Source: an uncultured Porphyromonadaceae bacterium (GTDB taxonomy: Bacteria > Bacteroidota > Bacteroidia > Bacteroidales > Paludibacteraceae). From it: a stretch of DNA of 6,877 bases. Positions 6,813 through 6,877 of the stretch are shown in pieces. The DNA is taken from the NCBI GenBank assembly GCA_937898265.1, contig CALEJM010000182.1:1-6877 (forward strand), given 5' to 3'. Numbering within the stretch: position 1 is the first letter of the stretch; the number at the start of each line of letters is the position of its first letter. The notes under the pieces were generated by a model. That model saw only the letters and a list, made by a program, of their open reading frames with translations, was not told the DNA's origin and ran no database searches. The translations under genes were made by a program, and so were the position numbers.

Positions 6813-6870
6813 TGCCGAAGTCTTTGGGAAGCCGTCCAAGGGGTTGGATAGTTCCCCGAAGTGAGCGGCA
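6813..6870. repeat. Long imperfect palindrome after the ligase gene
   Basis: The 58-nt segment folds around a GGGG loop (6840-6843). The stem blocks are GTCCAA/TTGGAT (6834-6839 / 6844-6849, outer pair G-T), CTTTGGGAA with TTC(C)CCGAAG (6822-6830 / 6852-6861, one bulged C and one G-T pair), and TGCCG/CGGCA (6813-6817 / 6866-6870). Together these give about 20 pairs, interrupted by two internal loops. No T-run follows on either strand within view, so it is not a standard terminator. It may be an intergenic palindromic repeat or a structured RNA. It lies 48 nt past the ligase stop and close to the window edge. Confidence 0.45.
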
Positions 6871-6877
6871 AGCTTTC

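Noticed and set aside
5482..6877. Minus-strand frame that is open across the whole ligase gene and on to the right edge
   Set aside because: It is codon-aligned with the ligase gene, which has almost no TTA, CTA or TCA codons, so antisense stops are missing by composition. Its translation is His/Arg/Gln-rich and low-complexity, unlike a folded protein, while the sense frame carries clear family motifs.

Overview
The window looks like an ordinary chromosomal stretch from a member of the Bacteroidales (Bacteroides/Prevotella relatives; the genus cannot be fixed from here). Three things point there: start regions lack Shine-Dalgarno sequences, several upstream regions carry the Bacteroidetes -7 box TAnnTTTG (in one case with a -33 TTTG), and the proteins look like Bacteroidetes versions of their families. 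No CRISPR array, insertion sequence, prophage gene or defence island is visible.

Layout from left to right. Positions 1-322 hold the first 107 codons, on the minus strand, of a sodium:alanine (AGCS) symporter that runs off the left edge. A divergent intergenic region (323-616) carries a candidate promoter for the symporter and a strong promoter for a tRNA-Glu(CTC) at 617-689, which is closed by a perfect 12-bp terminator hairpin. An AT-rich leader of about 240 nt follows. Then come sbcD (970-2109) and sbcC (2121-4895), 11 nt apart, which form a two-gene operon encoding the SbcCD (Mre11-Rad50 type) nuclease. All catalytic and ATPase motifs and the zinc hook are intact. A terminator hairpin follows sbcC.

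An unrecognised small ORF (about 83 aa, ending at 5234) sits between that terminator and a second strong terminator at 5255-5285. Its frame is the same as that of sbcC, so a single TAA separates the two reading frames. After a 190-nt gap with a clear -7 box lies a 429-aa multi-pass membrane protein of the O-antigen ligase / Wzy_C family (5476-6765). The last 112 nt hold no recognisable gene but contain a long imperfect palindrome at 6813-6870.

The genes do not form one pathway: amino-acid uptake, translation, DNA end processing and surface glycan assembly are side by side. The less routine observations are the orphan ORF in phase with sbcC, the sharp change of strand composition between the C-rich sbcDC genes and the G/T-rich ligase gene, and the terminal palindrome. 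I see no convincing evidence for a previously undescribed multi-gene system here.
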